From positions 1 to 23,823 of the forward strand of contig CAIVNB010000047.1 of assembly GCA_903907175.1 (NCBI GenBank): DNA of 23,823 bases, read 5' to 3'. The DNA is from an uncultured bacterium. GTDB lineage: Bacteria; Patescibacteriota; Minisyncoccia; Phycocordibacterales; UBA9973. A program made the position numbers and the translations under genes. This document shows, piece after piece, positions 14,195-22,257 of this stretch (position 1 is its first letter; each line of letters starts with the position of its first letter). The notes under the pieces were generated by a model. That model was given only the letters and a program-made list of their open reading frames with translations. It was not told the origin of the DNA and searched no databases.

Positions 14195-15295
14195 ATGAAT
14201 ATTTTAATTTTTATAATTATACTATTGGTGCTAGTTTTGGTCCACGAAGCGGGGCATTTTTTTACTGCTAAAAAATTTGGCATCAGAGTAGATGAATTTG
14301 GTTTTGGTTTTCCACCCAAATTATTTGGTAAGAAATACGGAGAAACAGAATATACCTTCAATGCTTTACCATTGGGCGGTTTTGTAAAAATTTACGGTGA
14401 GAATCCAGATGAAGAAAATACTAACGGTCCTGATGCGTCAAGAAGTTTTGTAAATAAACCAAAATGGCAACAAGCGATAGTTCTTTTTGCTGGAATATTT
14501 TCTAATTTTTTACTTGCTTGGGTTTTGCTTTCTATCGGATTTATGTCGGGACTTCCTACTTCAGTTGGAAGTGAGCCAAAAGGTTTTGCATTAAAAGATG
14601 TACACTTGGTAGTTGTTTCAGTTTCGGATAAATCTCCAGCACAACTTTCCGGGCTTAAATCAGGAGATAAAATAATTTCGATTGTTTCTGGTGTTGATTC
14701 TGTTTCAAATATAAATCCTGATACCTTGAAATCATTTATTGTTTCTCATCCTTTTGAAGAAATTGATATTGGTTATACTCGTGGAAAGGATGTAAATATT
14801 TACACAGCCAAGGTTTCTCCCAAGATAGAAATTTCCGATGGAAAACCTATGATAGGCATAGCGATGGATCAGATAGGTACTGCCAAATTGCCCATTTTGC
14901 AGTCTTTTTGGGAGGGAATGAAGCTTGATTGGTTTATCACAAAAGGAACAGTTGTCGGGCTTTATACGCTTATTTCACAAGGTGTACAAGGCAAGGGAAG
15001 CCTATCTGATGTTTCAGGACCAGTTGGTATGGTCGGAATAGTTGGAGATGCCTATAAATTTGGTTTTATATACCTTCTTTCTTTTGCAGCACTTATATCT
15101 GTAAATTTAGCAATAATAAATTTGATACCTTTTCCTGCTCTTGATGGAGGAAGATTATTGTTTTTACTTATTGAAAAAATTAAGGGCTCACGCATGAATC
15201 CAAAATTTGTAAATACTGCTAATATGATTGGTTTTGGGATTTTGATTCTTTTAATGATTTTTGTTACTTATCACGACATAACTAAATTATTTTAA
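14195..15295 (+). CDS. rseP: RIP (site-2) membrane zinc metalloprotease RseP
   Basis: Intramembrane protease that cleaves transmembrane segments of regulators or signal-peptide remnants. The 366-residue protein has the zinc site HEAGH (17-21) at the end of the first membrane helix and the second metal motif NLIPFPALDGG (309-319, D317) in a later helix. A PDZ-like domain lies between about 125 and 210 (SPAQLSGLKSGDKI). The last helix is near 345-362. It starts 1 nt after frr, so it is likely read through from the frr promoter. No anti-sigma substrate is visible in this window. Confidence 0.95.
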   Translation: MNILIFIIILLVLVLVHEAGHFFTAKKFGIRVDEFGFGFPPKLFGKKYGETEYTFNALPLGGFVKIYGENPDEENTNGPDASRSFVNKPKWQQAIVLFAGIFSNFLLAWVLLSIGFMSGLPTSVGSEPKGFALKDVHLVVVSVSDKSPAQLSGLKSGDKIISIVSGVDSVSNINPDTLKSFIVSHPFEEIDIGYTRGKDVNIYTAKVSPKIEISDGKPMIGIAMDQIGTAKLPILQSFWEGMKLDWFITKGTVVGLYTLISQGVQGKGSLSDVSGPVGMVGIVGDAYKFGFIYLLSFAALISVNLAIINLIPFPALDGGRLLFLLIEKIKGSRMNPKFVNTANMIGFGILILLMIFVTYHDITKLF

Positions 15296-15311
15296 AAACT
15301 TTTAAAATAAT

Positions 15312-17015
15312 ATGGAAAACGAAACTAGAAATTGTCAGAATTGTAAAAAAGATTTCGTAATAGACTCTGAGGATTTTAATTTTTACGAAAAAATAAAAGT
15401 TCCTCTACCGACGTTTTGCCCAGAATGTCGTCTTATTAGACGTATGATGGCGACAAACGAAAGATTTTTATATAAACGAAAATGCGATTTGTCTGGTGAA
15501 GAAATTTTTGCTATGTATCCAGGGGATACAAAATTTCCAGTTTATTGTACTGACGAATGGTACTCTGATAAATGGGATCCATATCAATATGGTATGGAAT
15601 ATGATTTTTCGCGTACCTTTTTTGAGCAGTTTTTGGAGTTACAAAATAAAGTTCCTCGTATGGCTCTCGTACGCCAAGGTTTTTCTATAAATAGTCCATA
15701 TACTCACAGAGTTACAGACCCGAAGAACTCTTATATGGTGTTTCGTGCATCGTATCCAGAAAATTCACTTTATACATATATTGGAATGAAAATAAAAGAT
15801 GTTTGTGATTGTAGTTTTGTAACTGAGTGTGAACTTTGCTATGAATGCATAAATTGTGAACGTTGTTATGGTTTGAAATATAGTCAAGAAAATAAGGATT
15901 GTAGAGATTCTATGTTTCTTTATATGTGCAGAAATTGTTCGAATTGCGTAGGGTGTGTAAATCTTGTAAATCAAAGTTTTTGTATTTTAAATGAGAAATA
16001 TTCTGAAGAAGATTATAAAAGGAAATTAAAAGAATTAAAGTTGAACAGCTTTACAGGTGTTTCGAATTTTGAAAAACAATTTTATGAATTCAGGAAAAAA
16101 TTTCCACAAAAGGCAGTTGTATCAATAAAATCAGATGACGTTTCAGGAAATTGGTTTTCTAATTCAAAGAATGTGAAAGAGTCATTTGATTGTGTTGGGA
16201 TGAAAGATGGCAAATATCTTTTCTCGATTTTTTATTCTGAAGATTGTATGGATTATTTTCAATGGGGCAATAAGGCTGAACAGATATATGAATCCGAAAA
16301 TTGCGGATTGAATATTGCGCGCCTTTCATTCTGCATGCAATGCTGGACTGGGGCGACAGACCTTATTTATTGCAATTCTTGCCCGAGTTCGCACGATTGT
16401 TTTGGCTGTGTTGGACTTAAAAAAGGTGAGTATTCGATACTCAATAAAAAGTATTCAAAAGAAGAATACGAAAAACTTTTACCTAAAATCAAACAACATA
16501 TGATGGATATGCCTTATTATGATGGAGATATAAAATATTGCTTTGGAGAACATTTTCCAAATTCGCTTTCTGAATTTGCTTACAATGAAACTGCCGCAGG
16601 AGACTTTTTTCCATTATCAAAAGAAGAAGTAGAAAAAAGAGGATATAAATGGAAAGACAGGGAAAAAAGAACTTATGTGACAACAATAAAAAGTTCTGAC
16701 TTACCAGATACCATAAGTGAAGTTAATGACTCAATAATAAACGAAGTGATTGAGTGTGAGGAAAAAGACAGCGTGCATTCAGTCGGAGCATATCGTATAA
16801 CTACAAATGAGCTAGCATTCTATAGAAGAATGGATATTCCATTACCTAGAGTGTGTTTCGATGTTAGACACATGAGACGATTTGAAAAGAGACCAGTGCT
16901 ATTATTACATAATAGAAATTGTTCAAAATGTAATATTGAAGTATCGACTGTATATACAAAGGACTATGCTCCGATAATTTATTGTGAGGAATGTTATAAG
17001 CAAGAAGTTTATTAA
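15312..17015 (+). CDS. Cys-rich multi-zinc-ribbon protein, first of a tandem pair; function unknown
   Basis: 567 residues with about 30 cysteines. The N-terminal zinc ribbon has C8-x2-C11 and C36-PE-C39 in FNFYEKIKVPLPTFCPECR (22-40). A central region has CxxC clusters (165-224 and 331-366) and two modules of the form C-x-GC-x2-L-x-(9)-LN-x-KYS-x-E-x-Y (209-235 and 363-386). The C-terminus (495-562) repeats the N-terminal module: LAFYRRMDIPLPRVCFDVR (501-519) followed by CSKC and YCEECY. The mirrored zinc-ribbon layout suggests a folded metal-binding scaffold. There is no signal peptide or membrane helix. I associate such proteins with Patescibacteria genomes, where similar ones are called hypothetical or zinc-ribbon proteins. 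No function can be assigned. It starts 16 nt after rseP. Confidence 0.85.
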   Translation: MENETRNCQNCKKDFVIDSEDFNFYEKIKVPLPTFCPECRLIRRMMATNERFLYKRKCDLSGEEIFAMYPGDTKFPVYCTDEWYSDKWDPYQYGMEYDFSRTFFEQFLELQNKVPRMALVRQGFSINSPYTHRVTDPKNSYMVFRASYPENSLYTYIGMKIKDVCDCSFVTECELCYECINCERCYGLKYSQENKDCRDSMFLYMCRNCSNCVGCVNLVNQSFCILNEKYSEEDYKRKLKELKLNSFTGVSNFEKQFYEFRKKFPQKAVVSIKSDDVSGNWFSNSKNVKESFDCVGMKDGKYLFSIFYSEDCMDYFQWGNKAEQIYESENCGLNIARLSFCMQCWTGATDLIYCNSCPSSHDCFGCVGLKKGEYSILNKKYSKEEYEKLLPKIKQHMMDMPYYDGDIKYCFGEHFPNSLSEFAYNETAAGDFFPLSKEEVEKRGYKWKDREKRTYVTTIKSSDLPDTISEVNDSIINEVIECEEKDSVHSVGAYRITTNELAFYRRMDIPLPRVCFDVRHMRRFEKRPVLLLHNRNCSKCNIEVSTVYTKDYAPIIYCEECYKQEVY

Positions 17016-17016
17016 C

Positions 17017-18819
17017 ATGAAGAGCGAAACAAAAAATTGTCAAAGCTGTAAAAAAGACTTTACGATAGAGTCTGAAGATTTTAATTTTTACGAAAAAATA
17101 AAAGTTCCAGCGCCGACTTGGTGTCCGGAGTGTCGGCTTGTAAGACGACTTAATTCCATAAGAGACAGGTGTCTCTTTAAAGACATCTGTGTTTTGTGTA
17201 AAAAAAATATTATAAGTACTCTATGTCCAGAAGATAATTTTATCGTTTACTGCAATAGGTGTTGGTGGGGCGATGGATGGGAACCACTAGATTATGGATT
17301 AAAATTGGATTTTTCTAAACCATTTCTTAAGCAATTTATTGAATTGCAAAAAAAAGTTCCATATCCGGCAACAGACAATAGGAATTGTACTAATTGTGAT
17401 TATTGTGATACCACAATACGCTGTAAAGAATGTACACTGACTTTTGGTGGTTTTCAAAGCATAAATTGCCATTATTGTGAGACAGTAGCGTTTGCTCATG
17501 ATTTATTAGATTGCGATATAGTTTTTAATGGAGCCAACTCTTATGAAACAATAAATTCAAATGGTATCTATAATACAAAATTTGTGTACTTTTCTGATGA
17601 ATGTTTAGATTCGGCCTTACTTTTTAATTGTATTGGATGTTCTGATTGTTTTGGTTGTGTGAATCTAAGAAATAAAAAATATTGTATTTTTAACAAAGAA
17701 TACACAAAAGAAGAGTACAAAAAAGAAATATTAAAATGGGATTTAGGAGATTATAAAACCGTCTTGAAGGCAAAAGAAAAATTTTGGGAACTATATTACA
17801 AAATACCAAGACGATTTGCTCTTATAGTAAATTCGAACAACGCAATTGGAGATGACATTAAAAATACAAAAAATTGTCAAAATTGTTTTGCCACTCGTCA
17901 TGGGGTAGAGAATTGTAAAAACATTTTTACTTGCGGGCTTTTACTTAAAGACAGCTATGATACAACAACAGGAGGAGATACGTCAGAATTATTTTATGAA
18001 ACTGCTTCTTGTCTTGAATCACAAAGAGTAATGTTTTCTCATGGATGTGTAAACAGTAGAGATGTGGAATATTCAAATAGGATTTATAATTGTTCTAATT
18101 GTTTTGGTTGTACAATGTTGAAAAACAAAAAGTATTGTATTTTAAACAAGCAATATTCTAAAGAAGAATATGAAACTTTAATTCCTAAGATTAAGCAACA
18201 TATGGTAGACATGCCTTATATAGATAAAAAAGAAAGAATTTATGAATATGGTGAATTCCTTCCGTCAGACCATCCTTTATGGGTTTATAATGAAAGTTGG
18301 GGCAATCAATTCGCTCCAAAAACAAAAGAACAAGTATTAAAAGATGGGTATCAATGGAGAGAGCCTTTGAAAAGGGATTATAAAATAACAACAAGACTAG
18401 AAAATTTACCCGATAATATAAAAAATGTCTCAGACTCTATTTTAAACGAAGTGATTGCCTGCGAACATGCAATAAAAGCTGAAAACAATGAATATAATTT
18501 GGGTTGTGATCAACAATGCACAATTGCTTTTCGTATTTTGCCTTACGAACTAGAGTTTTATCGTTTAATGAATTTAGCCTTGCCACACTTATGTTTTAAT
18601 TGTCGTTATTACGAACGTCTTAAAATAGTTAATTTGCCAAAGTTATATCATAGGAAATGTATGTGTAATGGGTTAGAATCAAGCAATAGAGAATATGAAA
18701 ACACAGTAAAGCATTTACACAAAGATAAACCTTGTTCAAATGAATTTGAAACAGCTATATCTCTAGAGAGAAAAGAAATAGTATATTGTAAAGAATGTTA
18801 TCAATCTGAATTTATATAA
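17017..18819 (+). CDS. Cys-rich multi-zinc-ribbon protein, second of a tandem pair; function unknown
   Basis: A 600-residue paralogue of the preceding protein, beginning 1 nt after its stop. The N-terminal ribbon has C8, C11, C36, C39 with FNFYEKIKVPAPTWCPECR (22-40). The repeat modules are at 208-234 (CSDCFGCVNLRNKKYCIFNK and KEEY) and 359-385 (CSNCFGCTMLKNKKYCILNK and KEEY). The C-terminal copy is ELEFYRLMNLALPHLCFNCR (511-530), ending YCKECYQ. It carries additional CxxC pairs at 58-61, 80-82, 124-141 and 151-154, about 40 cysteines in all. The frame is open from 16984, inside the previous gene, but the paralogue comparison fixes the start at 17017. Likely co-expressed with the first copy; the two may form a complex or act on different partners. 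Confidence 0.85.
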   Translation: MKSETKNCQSCKKDFTIESEDFNFYEKIKVPAPTWCPECRLVRRLNSIRDRCLFKDICVLCKKNIISTLCPEDNFIVYCNRCWWGDGWEPLDYGLKLDFSKPFLKQFIELQKKVPYPATDNRNCTNCDYCDTTIRCKECTLTFGGFQSINCHYCETVAFAHDLLDCDIVFNGANSYETINSNGIYNTKFVYFSDECLDSALLFNCIGCSDCFGCVNLRNKKYCIFNKEYTKEEYKKEILKWDLGDYKTVLKAKEKFWELYYKIPRRFALIVNSNNAIGDDIKNTKNCQNCFATRHGVENCKNIFTCGLLLKDSYDTTTGGDTSELFYETASCLESQRVMFSHGCVNSRDVEYSNRIYNCSNCFGCTMLKNKKYCILNKQYSKEEYETLIPKIKQHMVDMPYIDKKERIYEYGEFLPSDHPLWVYNESWGNQFAPKTKEQVLKDGYQWREPLKRDYKITTRLENLPDNIKNVSDSILNEVIACEHAIKAENNEYNLGCDQQCTIAFRILPYELEFYRLMNLALPHLCFNCRYYERLKIVNLPKLYHRKCMCNGLESSNREYENTVKHLHKDKPCSNEFETAISLERKEIVYCKECYQSEFI

Positions 18820-18821
18820 CC

Positions 18822-18929
18822 ATGATAAAAACAATAAAAACAAAATTAGAATCATTTAAATATATAGCTCCACTAATTTGGAAAACAATTAAATTCCGAG
18901 TTAAAGTTTGGTTTCATAAAAATTTTTAA
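18822..18929 (+). CDS. Possible 35-aa basic amphipathic small protein
   Basis: The ORF starts 2 nt after the stop of the Cys-rich gene and ends 3 nt before the M24 peptidase ATG, filling the gap exactly. The peptide starts MIKTIKTKLESFKYIAPLIW and ends KVWFHKNF; it has about ten Lys/Arg and many aromatic and aliphatic residues, consistent with an amphipathic, membrane- or nucleic-acid-binding helix. No family is recognised. The tight packing is the main argument that it is real; its small size means chance cannot be ruled out. Confidence 0.45.
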   Translation: MIKTIKTKLESFKYIAPLIWKTIKFRVKVWFHKNF

Positions 18930-18932
18930 ATT

Positions 18933-19661
18933 ATGGAAAAAACTAAATTAATTCACGAAGTGCGGGCAGTAAAGAGTCAAAAAGAATTGAGAAATATAAT
19001 AAAAGCTCAAAGGATAAGTGAGCAGGTTTTGATTGATACCTTAAAAATTTTAAAAGTTGGAGTTATGGAAATTGAAGTTGAAAAATTTATTAAAAAATCT
19101 TTTGTAAAATATGGTGCTCCAATTTTATCTTTCCCCCCAATAGTTTCTTTTGGTAAAAACACAGCAAACATTCATCATTCTCCATCTAAAACAAAATTAA
19201 AAATAGGGGATACTATAATGTTTGATTTTGGATGCACCGTAAATCATTATTGTTCTGACATGACTCGTACATATTTTTTGGGAGAACCAAATAATAAACA
19301 GAGAAAAACATATCTAGCAGTATTAGAAGCACAAGAAAGAGCTTTTAAAAAAATAAATAATGGTGAACGCAGAGCAAAATTGATAGATAGATCCGCAAGA
19401 GAATTTTTAAACAAAAAATTTGGGGCGAACAGGTTTTCTCATGGCTTGGGCCATGGGGTTGGTACGGTAATTCATGAATGGCCAAATTTTAAACCAAAAA
19501 TTGAAGATATTATACCTGTAGGATGTGTAATGACAGTAGAACCAGGACTTTATTTTAAAAATTTTGGAGGTGTTCGTATTGAAGACATGATTTTGATAAC
19601 TAAAAATGGTTATAAAAATTTAACAAATGCTCCAAAAAATATAGAAGAAGTAATTTTGTAA
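18933..19661 (+). CDS. M24 family metallopeptidase (Xaa-Pro aminopeptidase-like, catalytic domain only)
   Basis: Dinuclear-metal aminopeptidase with the pita-bread fold. All five metal ligands are visible: D98 (FDFGC), D109 (SDMTRTYF), H174 (HGLGHGVG), E203 (TVEPGLYF) and E217 (GVRIEDM). Second-shell histidines H81 and H170 are present. HGLGHGVG and VEPGLYF fit the aminopeptidase P/creatinase branch rather than methionine aminopeptidase. At 242 residues it lacks the N-terminal creatinase domain of full-length PepP/PepQ. It probably trims Pro-containing peptides in the cytoplasm; exact specificity is not visible. It ends the operon-like run with the Cys-rich genes and is followed by a predicted RNA structure. 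Confidence 0.88.
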   Translation: MEKTKLIHEVRAVKSQKELRNIIKAQRISEQVLIDTLKILKVGVMEIEVEKFIKKSFVKYGAPILSFPPIVSFGKNTANIHHSPSKTKLKIGDTIMFDFGCTVNHYCSDMTRTYFLGEPNNKQRKTYLAVLEAQERAFKKINNGERRAKLIDRSAREFLNKKFGANRFSHGLGHGVGTVIHEWPNFKPKIEDIIPVGCVMTVEPGLYFKNFGGVRIEDMILITKNGYKNLTNAPKNIEEVIL

Positions 19662-19676
19662 CAATAAAAATATAAT

Positions 19677-19754
19677 CTAAAAAGGGGGTTTCGAGGCTGA
19701 CGAGCCGAGAACTTCAGGATTTTTTAAGCTTCAAAAAATCTGTACCCTTTTTAG
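19677..19754 (+). ncRNA. Predicted three-way-junction RNA element (terminator-like or structured 3' UTR)
   Basis: A perfect 10-bp outer stem joins CTAAAAAGGG (19677-19686) to CCCTTTTTAG (19745-19754). Inside are two more helices. The first has TTC/GAA, tandem G-A pairs and GGCT/AGCC, capped by GACG (19690-19711). The second is an 8-bp GATTTTTT/AAAAAATC hairpin (19718-19740) extended by CA/TG. The region after it (19755-19808) is T-rich with no gene. It may act as the terminator of the upstream run, since the outer stem is flanked by A and T tracts, but the inner structure is more elaborate than a terminator needs. It does not match a hammerhead core. Hand-folded. Confidence 0.45.
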
Positions 19755-19808
19755 GTCACATTTTTATTAAGTTTTTTGCAATTTTTTATTTTAATTTTTC
19801 ATAATTAT

Positions 19809-19835
19809 TTGACTTTAAGATTATTATCTTATAAT
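19809..19835 (+). promoter_or_regulatory. Promoter of the ddl-alr unit
   Basis: TTGACT (19809-19814) and TATAAT (19830-19835) are 15 bp apart; an overlapping TAATAT (19832-19837) gives 17 bp. Predicted +1 is about 19842, giving a leader near 30 nt that starts with CCTATTATAGG, a short inverted repeat. No Shine-Dalgarno precedes the ATG at 19873. Confidence 0.5.
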
Positions 19836-19872
19836 ATAAGCCTATTATAGGATGTAATTTTCGCAAAAATTT

Positions 19873-22248
19873 ATGAATTCCTCTAAAAACCATATAAAAA
19901 TAGCACTTTTAACGGGAGGTCCGTCACTTGAACGTGGAATATCTTTGAACTCAGCAAGATCTGTGCTCGACCATCTAGGTAGTGATAACATAGAAATTAT
20001 ACCTATATATTTTGATCACAAAAGAAAAGCTTATAAAATTTCTTGTGCTCAATTGTATTCAAATAACCCTTCTGATTTTGATTTTAAACTTTTAAAAAAT
20101 TCCCGAGCATTAAGTCAGAAATCATTAGTAAAACTTTTAAAATCTACAGATATTGTATTTCCAGCTATGCATGGACCATTTGGTGAAGATGGACAGATTC
20201 AAATGTTTTTGGAAAAGAACAGAATCCCATTTATAGGTTCAAGCAGTAAGTCATGTAAGGTAGCTTTTGATAAATATGAAGCAAATAGAAATATTAAAGA
20301 AAAAGGATTTTTTACGCTTCCTTCAGCACTTTTAAAAATCTACTCTAGAGATAATGAAAAGATTGTAAAAGATTTTTTTATAAAAAATAAAATAAAAAGA
20401 GCGATAGTAAAACCCGCAACTGGTGGCTCAAGTATTGGTGTTTTTTCGGTTAATTCTCCTAAAGAAGCATTAGAGAAAGCAAAAATCATTTTCTCAAAGA
20501 GAATTGACACAAGAGTAGTCATAGAGCCGTTTGCACAAGGAAAAGAATTTACAGTTATAATTTTACAAAATAAACTAGGAATGCCAGTTGCGATAGTTCC
20601 TTCTGAAATCGAGATGACATATTACGAAGGAAGGATTTTTGATTTTCGTAAAAAATATTTACCAACTAACCAAGTAAAATATCATTGCCCACCAAGATTT
20701 GGGATAGAAACAATAAAAAAAATACAAACAGAAGCAAAACAACTATTTTCTTTATTTAAAATGAATGATTTTGCGCGTTTTGACGGATGGGTTTTCCCTA
20801 ATGGCAAAATTTGGTTTTCTGATTTTAATACTATTTCTGGCATGGAACAAAACAGTTTTCTTTTTCAGCAAGCCTCACTTCTTGGAATGAGTCATAGTGA
20901 CTTACTTCACTTTATAGTCAAAAATTCATGCGCAAGACAGAAGATTAATTTTCCAAAAGTTGTAAATAAAAATAAAAAAAGAAAACCAGTTTCTGTTATT
21001 TTTGGTGGGCATACATCTGAGCGGCAAGTATCTCTAATGAGTGGAACAAATGTATGGTTAAAATTAAGAAAATCAAAAATTTATAAACCAAAACCATATT
21101 TACTTGATTTTGAAAATAATGTTTGGGAATTACCCTATGCGTTAATTTTAAATCACACAGTTGAAGAAATTATCGCAAACGCAAAAGATGTTAAAAAAAA
21201 TGCAGATAGAACAGAAGGTTTAGTAAATGCTGTTAAGACCGAACTAATGCTTGATAGAGATGAGGTAAGTGAGCAATTTTTTATGCCAAAGAAGATTTCT
21301 TTCGATGAATTTGTAGATAAATCCAAATTCGTTTTTCTTGGGCTTCATGGAGGAGATGGAGAAAACGGGAATATTCAGAAAATTTTGACTGAAAAAAATA
21401 TAAAATTCAATGGTTCAAGTGAAATAACATCAAGACTTTGTATGGATAAATTTGAAGCTGGAGAATTAATAAGATCTTTAAAAATGGAGAACATAGGTAT
21501 TGCTCCTCAAAAAATGATTTATTTAAAAGATATTAAGGTGACCGAAATAAAAAAACTTTGGAAAAAACTAAAATCAGATTTTACTGCGGATACTTTAATT
21601 GTTAAACCCAAAGACGATGGCTGTTCGACTGGGGTGGCACATTTATTTAATGAAAGAGATTTAGAGAATTATATTAAACATGCTTTAAATGGCAGAAAAT
21701 TTATTGAGGCAGGAATTTTGAAGAATCAAAAAACAATTATTGAAATGCCAAATCAAAAAATTACAGAATTTCTTTTTGAAAAATTTATCAAAACAGATTC
21801 TGTAAGTTCAAAGGGGAATAAATTAAATCACAAAAGATCAAGTGGTTGGGTAGAAGTTACTATTGGAATTTTAGAAAAAAATAAAAAACTCCACGCACTG
21901 AATCCAAGTATTACCATAGCAGAAGGTGAGGTGTTGTCTCTTGAAGAAAAATTCCAAGGAGGTACAGGCATAAATTTGACTCCTCCACCAGAAGAAATAA
22001 TAAAACCTAAAATCGTAGAAAAAGCTAAAGAATTAGCAGAAAAACTAGCTACGGAAATTGGTATTAAAGATTATGCTCGGATAGATGCTTTCATGAATAT
22101 AAATACTGGAGCATTGCTTGTTATTGAGGTTAATACATTACCTGGGCTTACTCCTTCGACTGTATTATTTCATCAAGCTCTGGCTGAGAGCCCACAGATT
22201 TTTCCAAGAGAATTATTAGAAAAAATTATTAAAAATATTGGATATTAA
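19873..22248 (+). CDS. ddl: Tandem-fused D-alanine-D-alanine ligase (two complete Ddl-like ATP-grasp units)
   Basis: Ddl joins two D-alanines for peptidoglycan precursors. The normal enzyme is 300-370 residues; this 791-residue protein contains two units. Unit 1 (about 8-350): GGPSLERGISLNSAR (15-29), HGPFGEDG (100-107), ATP-binding KPATGGSSIGV (180-190), ARFDG (301-305) and SDFNTISG (316-323), where the usual E-x-N metal ligand is D-F-N. Unit 2 (about 371-790): GGHTSERQVSLMSG (378-391), HGGDGENG (492-499), KPKDDGCSTGV (578-588), ARIDAF (735-740) and the canonical IEVNTLPGLT (751-760). Unit 2 lacks the DYxxKY-type loop and has EEKFQGGTGINLTPPP instead. Both may be active, or one may be regulatory. 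A short Lys-rich linker (361-371) joins them. It forms an operon with alr, 9 nt downstream. Confidence 0.88.
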   Translation: MNSSKNHIKIALLTGGPSLERGISLNSARSVLDHLGSDNIEIIPIYFDHKRKAYKISCAQLYSNNPSDFDFKLLKNSRALSQKSLVKLLKSTDIVFPAMHGPFGEDGQIQMFLEKNRIPFIGSSSKSCKVAFDKYEANRNIKEKGFFTLPSALLKIYSRDNEKIVKDFFIKNKIKRAIVKPATGGSSIGVFSVNSPKEALEKAKIIFSKRIDTRVVIEPFAQGKEFTVIILQNKLGMPVAIVPSEIEMTYYEGRIFDFRKKYLPTNQVKYHCPPRFGIETIKKIQTEAKQLFSLFKMNDFARFDGWVFPNGKIWFSDFNTISGMEQNSFLFQQASLLGMSHSDLLHFIVKNSCARQKINFPKVVNKNKKRKPVSVIFGGHTSERQVSLMSGTNVWLKLRKSKIYKPKPYLLDFENNVWELPYALILNHTVEEIIANAKDVKKNADRTEGLVNAVKTELMLDRDEVSEQFFMPKKISFDEFVDKSKFVFLGLHGGDGENGNIQKILTEKNIKFNGSSEITSRLCMDKFEAGELIRSLKMENIGIAPQKMIYLKDIKVTEIKKLWKKLKSDFTADTLIVKPKDDGCSTGVAHLFNERDLENYIKHALNGRKFIEAGILKNQKTIIEMPNQKITEFLFEKFIKTDSVSSKGNKLNHKRSSGWVEVTIGILEKNKKLHALNPSITIAEGEVLSLEEKFQGGTGINLTPPPEEIIKPKIVEKAKELAEKLATEIGIKDYARIDAFMNINTGALLVIEVNTLPGLTPSTVLFHQALAESPQIFPRELLEKIIKNIGY

Positions 22249-22257
22249 AATTAAAAA

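Noticed and set aside
16984..17016. Upstream extension of the second Cys-rich gene
   Set aside because: It would overlap the end of the first gene, and the paralogue aligns from the Met at 17017 (MKSETKNCQ versus MENETRNCQ).
19690..19715. CTGACGAG resembling the hammerhead ribozyme core
   Set aside because: The required second strand (GAAA followed by a third stem and UH cleavage site) is absent on either strand, and these bases fold better in the GGCT/AGCC hairpin.
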